Shown in pieces: positions 1-14,900 of a DNA stretch of 64,000 bases. The stretch spans positions 20,106,202 to 20,170,201 of the forward strand of contig OZ022245.1 of assembly GCA_963978895.1 (NCBI GenBank). The letters run 5' to 3'. Under the pieces are notes generated by a model. That model was not told the origin of the DNA. It was given only the letters and a program-made list of their open reading frames with translations, and did no database searches. Every line of letters starts with the position of its first letter. Within the stretch, counting starts at the first letter, position 1. The stretch is from Erpobdella octoculata (Eukaryota > Annelida > Clitellata > Hirudinida > Erpobdellidae). Position numbers and translations under genes: made by a program.

Positions 1-26
1 TGGATAAAAACCTATTTGAGACAAGG

Positions 27-1736
27 TTAAATACTAAGCTTCTGCGTCCTGTTATTTTTTTGGAACGATATGATACGATTTCTGAAATTCGTCTCAAATT
101 AAACGATACGATACGAGACGCCTCGAACAATAACGATACGATACGATATCGGGATCTCGACTAAAGTGGAAATTTTGTCTCGAATAAAACGAGATAACAT
201 AGAATGATGAACTATACGCGACAGACAATATTAATAACTACATTAAAGGAATTCATTGAGAAAAAAATATATAAATATTAAAAAATATATAAATATTAAA
301 AAATTTATAAAAATTTACCAAACTTAATTTTTTTTTACAACTTGAAATAAGTTTCATTTGTTTAGTTTCAGTACATCTATTTGTCTAAATTTAGACTCTA
401 AATAAAACGCTACCGCCGATAGTAAGTATTTATTTAGTTCGCATTATGCGGTAGTTTATCAATTTAATTAAATGATTTTACTTGCCGATGAAAAGAAAAA
501 TTAAAATTATTTTTTCAAGTAATTGAAAAGTAGAAAACCTTCTAGCACACCAAAAGAATGACATTTTTAGGCAATTCAATAGTGAAAGTGGAAAAACCAA
601 TGGAGATAGAAATAGATTGCAGATTACTGAGATTGAGATTAGTGAGATTATTAGATTACGTGAGATTGACTCCTCTGCTGATTTTGAGATGTCCTCGCAT
701 GCCTGTGGTGTTACTATCGTTAAATTGATACTGTTTCCTGCAGTCGCAAAGACTGCAAGAAACTGGCAAGATTAACTTCTACATCATTGTCATTGACTTT
801 CTGCGTGACCGTCTCTTCCTCAAAGTACTCCCAGATTTGACCCCGGTGACGCGGCATGATGACAAACACGAGAAAGTGCCTCTATGCAAGAATTAAGAAA
901 GTGAAAAAAAAACCCAGCGGATTTATTTATAGGCGATGGCGAATCCGGTTAGCAATAGAAAGAAAGACACTGAGAAAGTTTCTAATTCCAGCTGCATACG
1001 GCGTGCACTATCGTGCACACTACAGGTGACACACACACATACTCACACACAACCAAGAATATAATCGAGATTATAAAGATATATCTTAGATGAGCTACTA
1101 TTACGGTCAATTACGGATATCGAAACACTAAAATAATCATTCCAATTCTATGTAACAAATTTGAAAAAATAAGTTTATGAAACAGACTAAACCAAAACAT
1201 AAACATAGAACGATCATTACAATTACATTCATTAATAATAATAGTCATCGACGATTGCCTTGTAGTGTCAGTAGTATGCAGAGGTCGACTAGCAGCCTAA
1301 GACGAGCTGGTTTGATATATATTTATATATTGAAATATGCTGCTGGTTCCCAGACTAAAAATAGTAAATAATGGGGCTACAGGCTGTCAGGAAAACCGAT
1401 TTTAAAGTGGAGATGATAATAGTTATAAACTTCTGTCAATAGGTAGATTAATTAATGAATGTTGATGAATCAATTGCAAATATTCACAGTTGTGACAATC
1501 GTTAATTAAATATGTATGACTTTCATTATTTATTGGAAAATATTTTTTTTAAATCTCGGTATTTCTTTCGGGACTTTATTCGAGAACCAAATTTAAGTCT
1601 CGCTCTTTTATATCGATACGAGACTTCTTCCGCAGGCTGTATCGTTTCAATGGCGATACGGGATCTCCCGTATCGTTTTGAAATCTTGATTGAATTCGAG
1701 ATAACGATATCAGGACGCAGATGCTTATTAAATACA
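27..1736. mobile_element. Terminal-inverted-repeat element rich in ACGATACGA motifs
   Basis: Left end 27-51 and right end 1711-1731 are inverted copies sharing the core TCTGCGTCCTG and a further AAGC. Both subterminal zones (60-200 and 1560-1710) are dense in CGATACG/TCGTATCG motifs, as in DNA transposons with subterminal repeats. No transposase is seen and no target-site duplication could be read, so the outer ends are approximate. The interior 940-1400 recurs inverted at 62888-64000. It lies in the part of the GLYR1 gene downstream of the last visible exon, so probably in an intron. Confidence 0.5.
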
Positions 1737-2099
1737 AAGCATGTTCACTATGTAGTTGGCATATGTTCATGCTTTCTGGCTGTGACAGTGCAGTTTTCAA
1801 TCATTCAAACAATTTGTATAGCACATTTAACTGAGACTCAAAGATGTTCGCCTAGGAATCGATGAAATAGATGTGACCTCATATCTCACCAAAGAGCAGA
1901 GAATGTTATTAAAACTGGAAGAAAAGATAGCTTTACAAATATGAACAGTTGAGAGAAAATGAGCTCTGAGTAAATAAGTATTTTAATACAAATGAACTCA
2001 AGATAAACATTAATTTGATCTGATTCATTCACCTTGTAAACATTATATAAAACTAGAGTTAGCCCTTCAAAAATGACGGATTTTTAAAAATTTAATTAT

Positions 2100-2670
2100 A
2101 TGTTCTTTTCTAATTGCAGTACCACCTTTTTTGATCTGTGAGGCTGTCATTGTACACTTGCGTAATAACTTTTATTACACGCCTGCGCTCACTAATTTTT
2201 TATCAACTGCTGATTGCTGACCCCTGCGTAATTGCTAACATACATACATAGTGGTTTTGCCCGTCCCAAGGACGGATGTTTTAAAATTACGATGTACTTT
2301 GGATACATTTTATAAAAAATAGTCAATGAAAACAAAATGACATTTGATAACCATAACAATTTTTTTGTCTATATAAGCTAATTTGATGAAATTTTTTATT
2401 TTGTTCAATTTTTCAATTTACTAAAGTATTTCATATAAATTCAAAGGATGTGAAATTAAAGAGTGCAATAACTAGTTATTAAAGAATTTCAGTATACACG
2501 ACATTTCTTGTGAATTGACGGCCATTGTTGAGAAGTGGTCCTTGCTTCTGAGATTTTTTTAAATCTCATCATATAATATTTTTCGATTGCTGCGCCACTT
2601 CTTTTGCTCTCTAGGACTGAGAGTGTATATAGGTACAATTGCATAACTTTTATTACACGCCTGTGCGCAA
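2100..2670. repeat. Imperfect direct repeat pair, otherwise no feature seen
   Basis: The stretch AACTTTTATTACACGCCTG occurs near 2166 and again near 2644, each preceded by similar sequence, so about 100 bases are duplicated at a spacing of roughly 480. Nothing coding was recognised in 1737-2797. Confidence 0.4.
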
Positions 2671-2797
2671 TAAATTCTTACGTGCACATCGATATCGTCT
2701 ATACGACTAATTACGTAAGCGTGACAGAATCAGTGTGAGTGAGTGAGTGACGTGGGCTACTATAATATAGATTAAAGAATGAAACCAAAAGCATTAC

Positions 2798-2966
2798 CAA
2801 AATAAAAAGCTTTCTTAGCCACAGCATTGAAGCACATTGAACAGCAGTCATCAAACAGATTTCTATCACCAGAAGCTACCACCACGAGCTGACCAGCTTC
2901 TTCATTTGAGTCAAGACTTCCAATCACTGGACTCTCTAGAAATCTTCCACCCCTGCTTAGGATGGC
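2798..2966 (-). CDS. GLYR1: GLYR1 exon 11 (last visible exon)
   Basis: A 169-base exon, acceptor TTTTTGCAG, donor GTAATG. Encodes [14 protein letters not shown], the substrate-loop region of beta-HAD proteins, then [14 protein letters not shown]. It ends in phase 1, so at least one more exon must exist outside the window. None was found in 1-2797. Confidence 0.92.
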
Positions 2967-5900
2967 CTGCAAAAATCAAGACAAATCTCAATTGGTAAAT
3001 TACGTTTAATTACAAATTCAGGAAACATTTTTCTGGCTCGAATCATAAAGTCTAATGAAGCTGAGATTTTTAACACAAGTGAAAAACCGTTGGTCCACTG
3101 CATGATTTATCTACCTCCAATTCGCAGAAAACTGCTATAAGCATGAAATATTATCTCTGACGAATTTATTATTATTAAAAAATGTACAGACTTACAATGA
3201 AATAGATAATTAATACATTGTCTTTTCATCACTGCAGACCATCTTTAATATTTTGCAGTCAATGCAGATTTCTCATACATTTTGGCAACATTTAATTATT
3301 TTGATAAGCTTAATGCAAACAAGTACAAGCAAAAAACAAAGTTTTTTTAAAAACACACTTTTATATTTTTACATTATGCAAATCGATTTATGAATGCAAC
3401 AATAGTTTTTCCATTGTTTATAGTAATACTTTAGTCAAAATTTTAATAAGTTTTCGACATAGTCATGATCACCTAAAAGTTTATTTAATTGACCCCATGT
3501 AGTGAATAATTTACGGTCGTTACAAAATAAGTATTGAAATTATTTGAAATAATGATTAAATCGCTTCAGAAATGGTTGAATATTGTTTTCGTATGTAGCT
3601 AAAGTCTATGCTTAAAGTTTCAAAGTTCTAAGTAATCTAAAAGTTGGTAAAAAATCAATTCAAAAATTTGATGACAGACACACAGAGAAGTCAAGTTAAG
3701 TAAAAGCTGCAGCTGTAGTATGTTGTGGAGCAAAATGTTCTTAGTTTCATTCATGATACAACAACAATAACAACCTCATTAAGTTCCATGATAATCTGAA
3801 TGTCCACAGTTGACATATCAACAAATGACTTTCCCGGAACTATCGATTCCAACACTCCATTTGCACCTGAAATGAGCTTTAAAAAAACTTCTTGTAAAGT
3901 TACATGTAGCAAAATCACTTTAAATAAATAAATTAATTCTAAAGTAACATTATAAACCTGTAATAAATTTTTTTTTCAAAATTAAATAAATTACTTTTTA
4001 CCGCAACCACACTAAGCAGCCATTTATACTAAAAAAAAATTAAATAAAAAAAAATTCGCAGAAGAAAAACATACATCTCGCAGAGCTCTAGCATCAGAAA
4101 CACAAGAAATAGTAATATCACAGGTTTGCACAACTTCTGCAGGAGTGCTACCCTTTTCAGCACCAAGTTCAACAAATGTCTTGCACTAAAACAAGAATAA
4201 TATCACTTCATTTTAAAACTAAAATATAGACATGCTTCAACTAAAACTAATAATTCAAACAATTTTAAAGCAAGATCACTTCACAAAGCGACAAATATAT
4301 TTAGGAAAAACTTGCTTTGATATATTTTTTAAAATCCTTCATGTGTTTGCTTTCTTGCTTGAGGCATGCATTGATATCTTTTGAGGCTTAAAAAACATAC
4401 TTCCCAACATCCAATCAGGGAGAAATTTGGTGTATTGAATTGTTATTGATGACGTTGCATTCAAATAAGTTTTCAGAGCAATTAAACAAAATTTTAAATT
4501 AAATTAATAAAAAAATTTTAAACTAAAAATTTTTGTCAAAGAAATAAAACAATCAGTTTCAAATTCATTAAAAAAAAGAAAAATTAATTTGTCATTTCAT
4601 TTTTTTTATAATCTTTATAAAAAAAATTCCTTTTTTTTATAGTGATTTGAATACATCTTATATTTTTTTAAAATCTTCATTTAAAAAAAAAACTTAAATT
4701 TGTTCATCCTCGCATACTTCACATATCAAGTATTTAGAAGACTGTAGTAAAAGATTTCTTATTTTAATTACTTATTATCATAAAAACAAGTAAACCGTAT
4801 ATAATTCGTTTTTCACAAATCCTTTTTATTTCCTAATTCAGCAGTTTCTAATTTTTCTCAAATTATTTTTTGATGATGATTAGTATATAAAACAGAAAAA
4901 CATTGACCACAGTCTTGTAAAAAATCTTATATGTGAAGTATTTGAGATGGCAAATATATAAAATTTTCAAATTATTATGGAAAAATTAAATATTACTTGA
5001 AAAAAACTAATGGTTTATTTCTTAGAATAAAATTTGTAATTTTTTTAAATTTAAATAAACTTTATTTTATAATTCATTCAAATTTTGTCCATTCGATCTG
5101 AAATTTTAATAGGATGCAATGTCATTGCAAACAATTCAATTTTCCAAATTTTGCTCTATCAGATGTCGAAAGAATGTTTTTTTTTAAGCGTCAAAAGGTC
5201 CCAACGCATGGCTCAAGCAAGCACGGCGATTAGCGCTGTTCGGACAAAACCAAAATAAAAGGAAACACAGATAAAATAAAACAGTCCAAGGTGGGATAAG
5301 GAGCCAGACAGAAAAATCCTGTAAGAGAGAATGTCATGATATTTCATAAAATATTATGTAATATAATAATAATAATAATAATAACATGGATAATTTATAT
5401 AGCGCAGTACAATGAAATAGTCATCACAAGAGCGCTGTACAAAACGTCAAAAATCCGCGGATAAGCACACACACAAAATTATATAAAAAAAAAATAAATT
5501 AAATAATAAAAAAAAGTTTAGTTATAAGACTTAATGAACAGATGAGTTTTAAGAGCTTTTTTAAAAGCCTCAACAGAACAAGATAAACGAATAGATATGG
5601 GAAGACAGTTCCGTGCTTTAATAGCGGCGACAGAAAAGGCCCGTTGTCCAAACTTGGTAGTCGTCGCAGGCACGAACAGGTCTCCAGCGGTCGCAGAACG
5701 CAATCGCCGACGGGATTCAACTGAACTGACGGGCAAGCACGTTGACATGATGTATTCAGGCGCGTGTCAATGCATGGCCTTGAAAACCAGCAGACACAGC
5801 TTAAATTCGAACGCTCTCGAGCCCTTAACCAATGAAGTTTGTCACGCATGATATCTGAGATGTGGTCAAATTTCTTCAGACCGAAAACAAGTCTCGCTGC

Positions 5901-8900
5901 AGTGTTGAGTACTGACTGAAAGCGACAGAGGACATAGTCAGGTTGATCAGCGAGCAAAGCGTTGCAATAGTCGATTTTTGAGACAACAAAAGCTATTAAC
6001 CAGTGACAACGCAACCGATACTGGTATGCATCAGCTGCATGTCTTGAGCTGTCGCAGCTTGTAATAGCACTCTCCGACCACTTTTCCCACGTTACCAGTC
6101 ATGGACATGTCTGAGCTGAGCAGCACACCAAGGTCCCGCACCATAACGGATGGAATGACAGTTGAACCACCTAGGTCAATTGGGTAGCAGTCGAGAATGT
6201 GCTGTGGCACACCACATACATTCAGTTTTGCCAGCATTCAGTTGAATCCTGTTGGAGGCCATCCACTGTGCCACCTGTTGTACTGACTCGGCTGTTTTTC
6301 TTTTAAGGGTGGCTGCATCAACCGGTCTGCTGCTACAGTACTGTTGAGTGTCATCGACGTATAAATGTACAGATAAGCCAAATGACTGAATTATTTTTTC
6401 AATGTCAGCAGTATATAAAATGAAAAGTATTGGTCCAAGGACAGATCCTTGTGGTACATCACAATAGACAGTATCGACTTGTGACATAGCACCGCAAAAA
6501 CTGACAGTGTAAGATCGTTCTGACAAATATGATAGTGTAAGATAAATACTAGATGGAGACATTATAGAAATAAAAATTATATGACACTCACATAACTATT
6601 TAGAAGTAGGGAAGTTAGACAGGTCAACCTTAGGAAGAAGACTCTTCAACCTACTATAGGTAGTTGAACTAAAAATAGGTGGTTCCATATAGAGGCAATA
6701 CTATTGGAATAAAAGAACTCAGTAACCTCAACTCTATTCAAAACCCATTTTAGCTTGAAATGATGACCCCTAGTTAAAGGATATAGAGAAAGTCGAAATC
6801 TATGCCTCAAGTCTGAATCCAAAGAGCCATGCAAAAATCTGTAACAAAGGTCACTTGTGAGTTTTCAACTGATTGGAGATTAAGAGCTGTCAAGATCTGC
6901 CTGTTAACAATCCGTCAGTTTGCAACGTGCAATCGGTTTTTAACAACGCGTGCATATTGCCTTAAGTAACTTAGTAAGACTGTAGTTTGCTGTAGATTAA
7001 ACCGTGTGAATTTTTACATCAACACCATCTCTTCTAAAAAACGTACCCTGGATATAACATACTGAAATTTTGGTTCTGACACATTTGTCCATCTCCCCTT
7101 CCCCTTGTTAAATTAGGTTTATTTACGCAGGGGGAATAAAAAAGTGACCCTCAAGTTATCAAGCGTTTGTTGTCCCAATTTCGGGACCCAGTTTTGACGA
7201 TTTTTGCATCTATTAACCACGCATAGCGTTGACGGCTATCAGCATGTGTTTGAAACAGTGGAAAGCATGAGCTCGTATTTTATGCAATGTCAATAGTTTT
7301 TCAAACATGTCTCAAAACCTTTAGCAATCATGGTGGAAAGTAAACAGATATGTAAACACTTAGTAATATAAAACCTTTGCACAGGTTGGAGTTTTTTTTG
7401 GCAATATAATCTTATTAAACTATATTGTTGAATAATAAACTGACTCAGTCGCAGCCATCAGTCATATTAGAGACAAGACGTCATCAGTCACTTAGCTTTT
7501 CCAAGTCAACTTGAAGTCGGCCAGTCAGTCATATTGTTTGCCAGTCAGCCCCATTGGAAAATGTGACTGACTCCAGGGACCAGATGTGAGGCACATTTTT
7601 GGAAACTTGTTTCTAAAAAGGCAGCTTAATAAAACACTTTGGCTGGCTGGCTGGTGAGGAAAATAAACTCGAAAACTAGACAACGTAGAAACTTCAGTTT
7701 TTTTTGCATTATGTTTGTGCCAAAACGTTATTCCGTTCCGGAGGCAATTTTTTATTTTTCTTAACTGTTTTTATTTTTTACATAGATTCAAAACAAATAT
7801 TTCCTCTAAGTCTCTCTGCTACTGTTTAACGCAAATAATAATAAATTTAAAATATTGGTAGTATTAGTCAATTAAATTAAAAAACCAACACTGATTATTT
7901 AAAAAGATATTTGCAATCTATTTTTTAAATGCTAACAACAATGTACGAAGCACCAAGAAATATTTTTGAAAAACATGATTTCTTTTAAAATTATAACATT
8001 TAAATTTTAAAACTGACTAATCTATTTTTAAAATGTTAGCATTTATAAATGAAAAGAAAAGCTAAGCATTTTAATGTAATAGTCCAAAATGTGCTGAAGT
8101 CACTTCGATATTAAACAAATACTTATGTAAATTTTTAATGTTTAACCTTGAATAACAAACAACATTCAAATTCTAACCTTTGAAGGTGTCCTGTTCCACA
8201 CCATGACATTCAATCCTGCATTAAGAAGTCCCCTCACAATCATAGAACCCATTTTTCCAAGACCAAGAAAGCCTATTTTAAGACTTTCCTGACAAGGACG
8301 AGGCAATATGTCAGGCAAAAAAGTTGATGACGTGAATTCCTGGGTGAGTACAACAGTGAAACAAATTTAAAAAAAAAAGCAAAAAATTGCTTAGTTCCAA
8401 TATTTATCTTTAACACATCTGAAAATCATAACAAAGGCAAATTCAACTACTCACAAATTTAATCTTGCTGATGTTACTTGGAGTTGAAAGAAACTTCTCC
8501 ACTGCTTTATTGGTTGGTGGTATATCAAAAAACAATTTCTTTGACTTTTTTGATAAATGTTCACTTTTTTCATGAACTTCAGAAAGAATTTTTTTTTTAC
8601 TCCTTGTCTCGTCGGTAGACACTTTTTTGCCTTCAATCTTCTTTTTATCATCAATGGTTACTTTACTCATTTTTTTAACTTTCTTATTTAGAACTTCAAC
8701 CACTGTCTGGTCAGTATCTAAAGATTTTTTTCTTTTTTTACCGTCCCCACCGGATTGAATGCTAGATACAGAAGATTCTGTGTCAGGTTCATTTTGCTGC
8801 TGAAAAAAGGCTAAAGAAGACTTCCTTCTTGGTAAACGACGACGTTTCTGTAAAGATCATACAATTTGGTTATATAAGTAAGTAAGTCTTTATTATCCAG

Positions 8901-11900
8901 CCTGACAATGATGCACAGCAGTGTAATTCAAATAATAAAAATTGTCAATCATAAAAAACATTTAAAAAAAAAAAAAGTTTTTCTTGCGCCCTAAAAAGTA
9001 TAAAATAATATTCCTATAATTCATTTACAACGAAAAACCTTGCGGTGCATAATTTTTTATAACCATTTGTTTTACTAAAGTTTTGATGCTGTAGCCTATA
9101 TGCGCCTACAACGTTTTTCGTTGTAAATGAATTATAGGAATATTATTTTGTACTTTTTCGGGCACAAGAAAAACGTTGTTTTTTTTAAATGTATTTTTTT
9201 ATGATGTAAAAGTTATTGTCTGCTTTTTCGTTTTTGAAATTTTGTAAGCATTTGAGTTTTTTAGTTTTTTTCGCTAGTTGAAAGCAGACCTATGGTGTGC
9301 AGTAGTGTGCACGCAGTAGTTAGCATGCACGCAATACGCACATATATAATAGCAGTCTGAGCCAATCTCAAACAACTAAGAAAGGAAAGAACGAGAGAGA
9401 GAGAGAGAGAGAAGGGGAAAGATAGAATAAAGTCTCTTGCGAGTTGTTAGCCTGCATACGATGATCCGATGCATGCACGTGAGAGAGAGGGTGAAGGGGA
9501 GAGAGAGCATAAAGTGGTTTTCGTGGACAGACAAAGTCTCAAACAACTAAGTGACCTAATACAAACATTGTAAAAAAGAAAGTGGCCCAGTTTACGAAAT
9601 GCTACTAAAAAACTGAATTCTTATTATGGCACGAGTGGTTTGCCCTGAAAACATCAACAATAACACAACTTTTGTTAGATGAAAGACTTGTGGATTACTT
9701 AGTTGATACTTTTCTGTCACTTAATCATGTTGATACCTGTTTATTCAGGTTGTGAACATCACACGTTGGTGCTAATCACAGTGACTTTTGTTCACTACAT
9801 TTTGTGCGCGACATTTTTTCCGATGACATTTTGTCATAGAACCTGATATCGGTATGGTCCATACTATTTATGGCGTCTTTTCGGATTGTTATTGTCATTC
9901 ATTTTTTTTTAGATATTTTTAACAGCTCTGTCCACTAAATACCACTGAAACAAAGCAAAATTTTAAATCACTAATTATTTTAAAAAAATGCTAAATAAAA
10001 TTAAAATTCTATGAGCAAAAGCATATAATACAGCGACACTCTAGTCAGACAAAACAATTTGTCAAAAAATGTCAAACAGTTGAAAACAATTTGAAGTTTA
10101 CCTGAATTTCTTCATTGTCAATTACAGGTTCTTCTTCCTAAATAAAGGATTCAAACATGAGTATTTCTATAAACTAACAAACAAAAGACGAGCTTAAAAA
10201 CCTTCGTTGATTCATCTGAAGAGGATGATTTATCTTCTAAATGTGTCTCCTAAAAACAAGAAATAAAATTTTTATGGACGATTTGATTTTTAAAAATAAT
10301 TTAGATAGATATTTTACAATTCAGACATTCATTCAGACTGTCGTTGCCGAAAAAAGCTCTATCTGCTCTAATAAATTTCTTTATAATACATTTCTTATTC
10401 CATGTCTTGCTCCTGTTCTAAAACACCCAAAATTCTGCTCATCTATCTAACCATTCTACAGAAACTGCACTTCTTAAGGTCACCTCTGATCTCTTTCGAC
10501 TAGAGATGTTAAACGATAATCAGAAATCCGATTATCGGTTTTTTTATTTAGCAATACGACAACCGCTTTATATTTTTTTCAACCTTTTGTATCAACAAAA
10601 TTGAATTTCAGCATTAAGTCTTTCCATTTCCCACCAAGATTTATTGTTTATGTTATTCAATATGGCTGCCACAAAGGATGCGTTTTGCTTAAATCATCAT
10701 GGTCGGCAACCTCAAGTGGAACAGCCTTGGAGTGATGGAAACAGAATGAGAAACTTTTTCCTAAAACAGCTCGTCTTATGTATTATGCAACCTCGGTGCA
10801 ATCAGAACGATTATTTTCAGCCACTGGACGTCTGATCAGCAAGCTGTGTAACTGGCTCCTTCCAGACAATGCAGAATCTTTGGTTTTTTTAATAGGAATC
10901 AGGACTTATTTGATATTTAAACAAAGTTTGGTTTCTGGATTTAAAAACTCTGACTTGCTTTTGCGAGCCAGTCCCAAGCCTGGAGAAAGGAGGAGGGAAA
11001 AGTTAAAAGGATCAAATTATGATCCACAGCAGGAAATACTTATTTGCTTCCAACATACAGCCATTTCAGTCAAAAAATACTTGGTGTAAAGGATTATAAA
11101 CAATTAAAAAAAAATCTGGATTTAAATACTTTCACATACTTACGTACTTTGCAATTTTTGGATTTTAGTCTATGGATATTTTTTTGTCTATGTTTTCGGA
11201 TTGTTTATTTTACTTTTTTTAAACATTTTTCTCTTTGTATAATGTGTATAACTATAATTCTGAGTGAAAAATAAAAAACACATGCCTCTTGAGTAATATG
11301 CTTAACCTCTTTTGAAAATGATCTTCCTTTCATCAAGACGGTCTGACAGCAGATCATTTCATGAATGGCTTTGAAGAAAAGATCGCTAACGTCCGAGCGT
11401 CTACCTTTGGTTCAAACCCACCTGAGTTCAACGAATTTTCAGGAGAACGTTTCTGGGAGTTCTCACCTTTGACTGAGGCTGACGTTAATGACCTAATTAA
11501 GAAGTCCCCAAACAAGTAATGCGGTCTGGACCCGGCGCCAGCATGGCTCATCAAGCAATATTCAGACACGTTGTCTCCGTTTATTACAAACCTGTTCAAC
11601 AAATCGTTAAGGGCGGGTCACTTTCTGGCTACTTTCAAAGTGGCTGAAATCTCACCTATCTAGAAGAAGTCTACGCTTGATGCTACTATGCCTGCCAATT
11701 ATCGTCCGGTTTCCAATCTCCAGTTCATTTCCAAAGTTCTGGAAAGGGCTGTGAACAAACAGCTCTTGCAACAACTGAATAGCTGCAATCTTTTACCGGA
11801 GCATCAGTCTGCCTATCGGGAATGTCGTTCAACGGAGACTGCCCTACTCAGAGTCACATCGGACGCTCTTCTTGCAATCGACCGTGGAATGTTATGCTTG

Positions 11901-14900
11901 CCATGCTGGATCTCAGCGCTGCTTTTGATTGTGTCGATCACGAAGTCTTTGTGGCCAGGATCGAACAATCATTTGAAATAAATTCCGTTGCTCTCCTCGG
12001 GATCAGTTCATATCTCCGCGGTCGCAGACAACGTGTTCGGTACAATGGTGACCTCTCCGGTTGGTCTTTTGTCGAGTGTGGTGTTCCTCATGGCTCGATT
12101 CTTTGACCGCTGTTTTTCCTTGTATACACTTCGAGTGTCTTCGGCCTGGCCATTCAGCATGGTTTCGAGATTCACAGCTATGCTGATGACTTGCAGATCT
12201 ACGACCACTGCGACGTTCAAGACATTGGCTTGCTTACGGTTCGACTGGACGGCTGTGTTTCCGCGATCACGCAATGGATGAAATGCAATAGATTAAAACT
12301 CAACTCTTCCAAAACAGAAGTCAAGGAAATCAACCTAGCCGGAAACGCCACTCGTCTTGTTGACATGGTCGTAACCTTGGGATTACCATCATCGACTCTT
12401 CGTTAACTTTCAGCAAGCATGTAGCAAACGTGGTCAAAACCAGCTACTACCATCTGCGACAGATGAGGTCAATTCAAAACTCTCTGGCGGTTGTTCCCTT
12501 TCACGCCCTGGCCCGCGCTTTGATCTTGTCTAGGATGGATTATTGCAACGGCCTACTTAGTGGAATTCCAGACCTATTAATTAAACAACTCGACGGTGTC
12601 ATGCGTGCTGCTGCTAGACAGATTCTTCGATTGCCCCGGTTTGGTCATGTCACGAGGGCAATGAGCAACCAACTGCACTGGCTGGACATGAAAGCACGCA
12701 TCGATTTTAAGCTCTCTCTAACTGCGTTCCACTGTCTGCATGGCGTACCCAGCATACCTCTCCAGTCTGTGCATCCCATCATGCAGAACCAAGACGTTCG
12801 GACCAAGGGCATTTGCAGTCGCCTGCCCAGTTACGTGGAACAACCTGCCGGAGGAACTTTTCCCAAAACTTCCGCACTTTTTAAACAAAGCAATTTGCAA
12901 AAAATTGTCTTCTACAAATGTTGCCACATATAAGAAGTTGTGCCTAAAGGCCATGGCTTTATTGGTCTAAGGCATAAGGTGGTCCTGCAGGTAGACAGTA
13001 GTTTGTTCACCCTTTGTTAAAAGAACATGAAATATGAAAGGGTCTGTGCTGAACTGTAAATGGAAATCACTGCCATACAGCCATTATCCTGTACATTTAA
13101 AATTCTTCAAATTTATCATTCACCTACCCCAGCAGCTATTAATTTCCTCCTTTGTAAAGCAGCTTCAATTTCTCTAACTGCATCATCAAAGCCTTCTGGA
13201 ACTTTTTCTTTTATTGTGTATTTGCTTTTCAACTCTTCATAAGGCCATAACATATCCGGATGAACAAAGGAGCTGCAGAAATATATACATGTGTGTTATA
13301 TAAAATAAACAAATCCAAATCTAAATAAATAAAAAAACTAGACAACTATGTGTCAGATCCATAAAATGTAACATATTCAAAAGTCCCAGATGTTGGAATC
13401 TTTATATCATCATCCTCTTTAGCTTTAGCAACCTAAAAATATAAAATTAAATTAAAATTTTAACAAATTAAAAATTTTCTTCAGAAAAATAAAACATAGT
13501 TTTAAGTTCATTCAAAGGGAATAATAAGTAGTTTTTCAAACCAAAAATTTATAATAAAAACATTTTTTTTCATATTGATTCAAAAATTTCATATATATTT
13601 TCCATCATCACATACTTCATAGATCAAGTATTTAAACAACTGTGACCAATATTTTACGCATATCAATCGTGACGGCAATAACACTCTATGCTGCTTTAAA
13701 CTGCCAAAAATAGGTGATGCCTTGATTCACATCCATTTATCTCAGTTAGTAATGAACCTTTTTACCACATTTTTCTTAGCTTGCTTTCTGTCCAGGTGGG
13801 AAAATGTGATAGATCTTTGAAGCACTTCCCATCATCCAATCTTGATCTATCTATGACGAGATTGGTTATATAATCCGCTTAAAATGAATTTGGATATATC
13901 TAGTCCTGCTTAGGACGAAATCAGTTATAATGAAGTCCGCCACAAAATTGCTCACGTATTTATGGATCAATATAACAAAATTATACATCAAAATACTCAT
14001 ACAATATGCCTTATTAACCCATATAACCCGACAATCCTTTATAAGGGATCTATGTTAAACTAATTGCAAATTCTTAATTTTTCAATATAATATCAATGTT
14101 GCAGTAAAAATCAGTTAAGTGATATCTATAGAAAACGATAGTATTTTTTGTTTTATTTATATTTTTCATGTTGGTTAAAATATAGATACGTTTTGAAGTT
14201 CACTTGTTTTTTTTTATGGAAACTGGAAATAGGTTAGCTCATAAAGTTTTGTAAAAACAGTGCACTAGAACCCTAATAATGTTTTTTTTGTGTTCTTATG
14301 TTGATGCAGAATATCTTTAAAAAATGTAAATATAAAAAAGAGTAAAAAATGTTCTGGTGTGTGCCGACAATCCTTTACAGAGGATCAATCTTCATAAGAG
14401 AAAAAAAATACTAAATGTTAAAATATTTTTTTTTTAATTCAAATTATCAATAAGACCAATATGAAGAACAGCTGATATTAATATAACATGCAAATTCAAA
14501 CTTCGGCATATGTGGGTTAAGATGGAAGATATATAAAAATTTTAGAATTGTTCAATTTCCTTAACTCCGCCTCGCTAATTGCGAGCCAGTCCCAAGTCTG
14601 GATAAAGGAGGAGGGACAATAAAAAGGATCAAACTTTGATCCACGACAGGAAGTACTTATGTGCTTCCTACATACAGCCAATTCAGTCTTGGTGTAAAGG
14701 ACTATAAAATATCATAAAAAAATTCACTTTCCTTTTGTAACGGTTGTTACTAATTTTTACTAATTCGTAAATAATTATTTTTATTTTTTTATTATTTATT
14801 TTTTTATCTGGGGTATTAAATTAAATATCTATTATTTTATCTTTTATTTCTATGCTATGTGACGATAGGACGGATTTGTTGTTAAAAGATTATTATTTTG

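Noticed and set aside
3866..3868. TTTCAG as acceptor of GLYR1 exon 10
   Set aside because: It breaks the reading phase with exon 9. The upstream AAAG acceptor gives the correct family-length segment.
5597..5851. Plus-strand reading as a gene
   Set aside because: It is the reverse strand of the family A LINE C-terminal region.
13345..13352. Apparent non-GT donor (GACAC/ATAG) for GLYR1 exon 3
   Set aside because: Shifting the border three bases gives ACATA/GTTGTC, a GT donor that keeps phase and gives the same spacing between the FYG and WPY motifs as known GLYR1 proteins.
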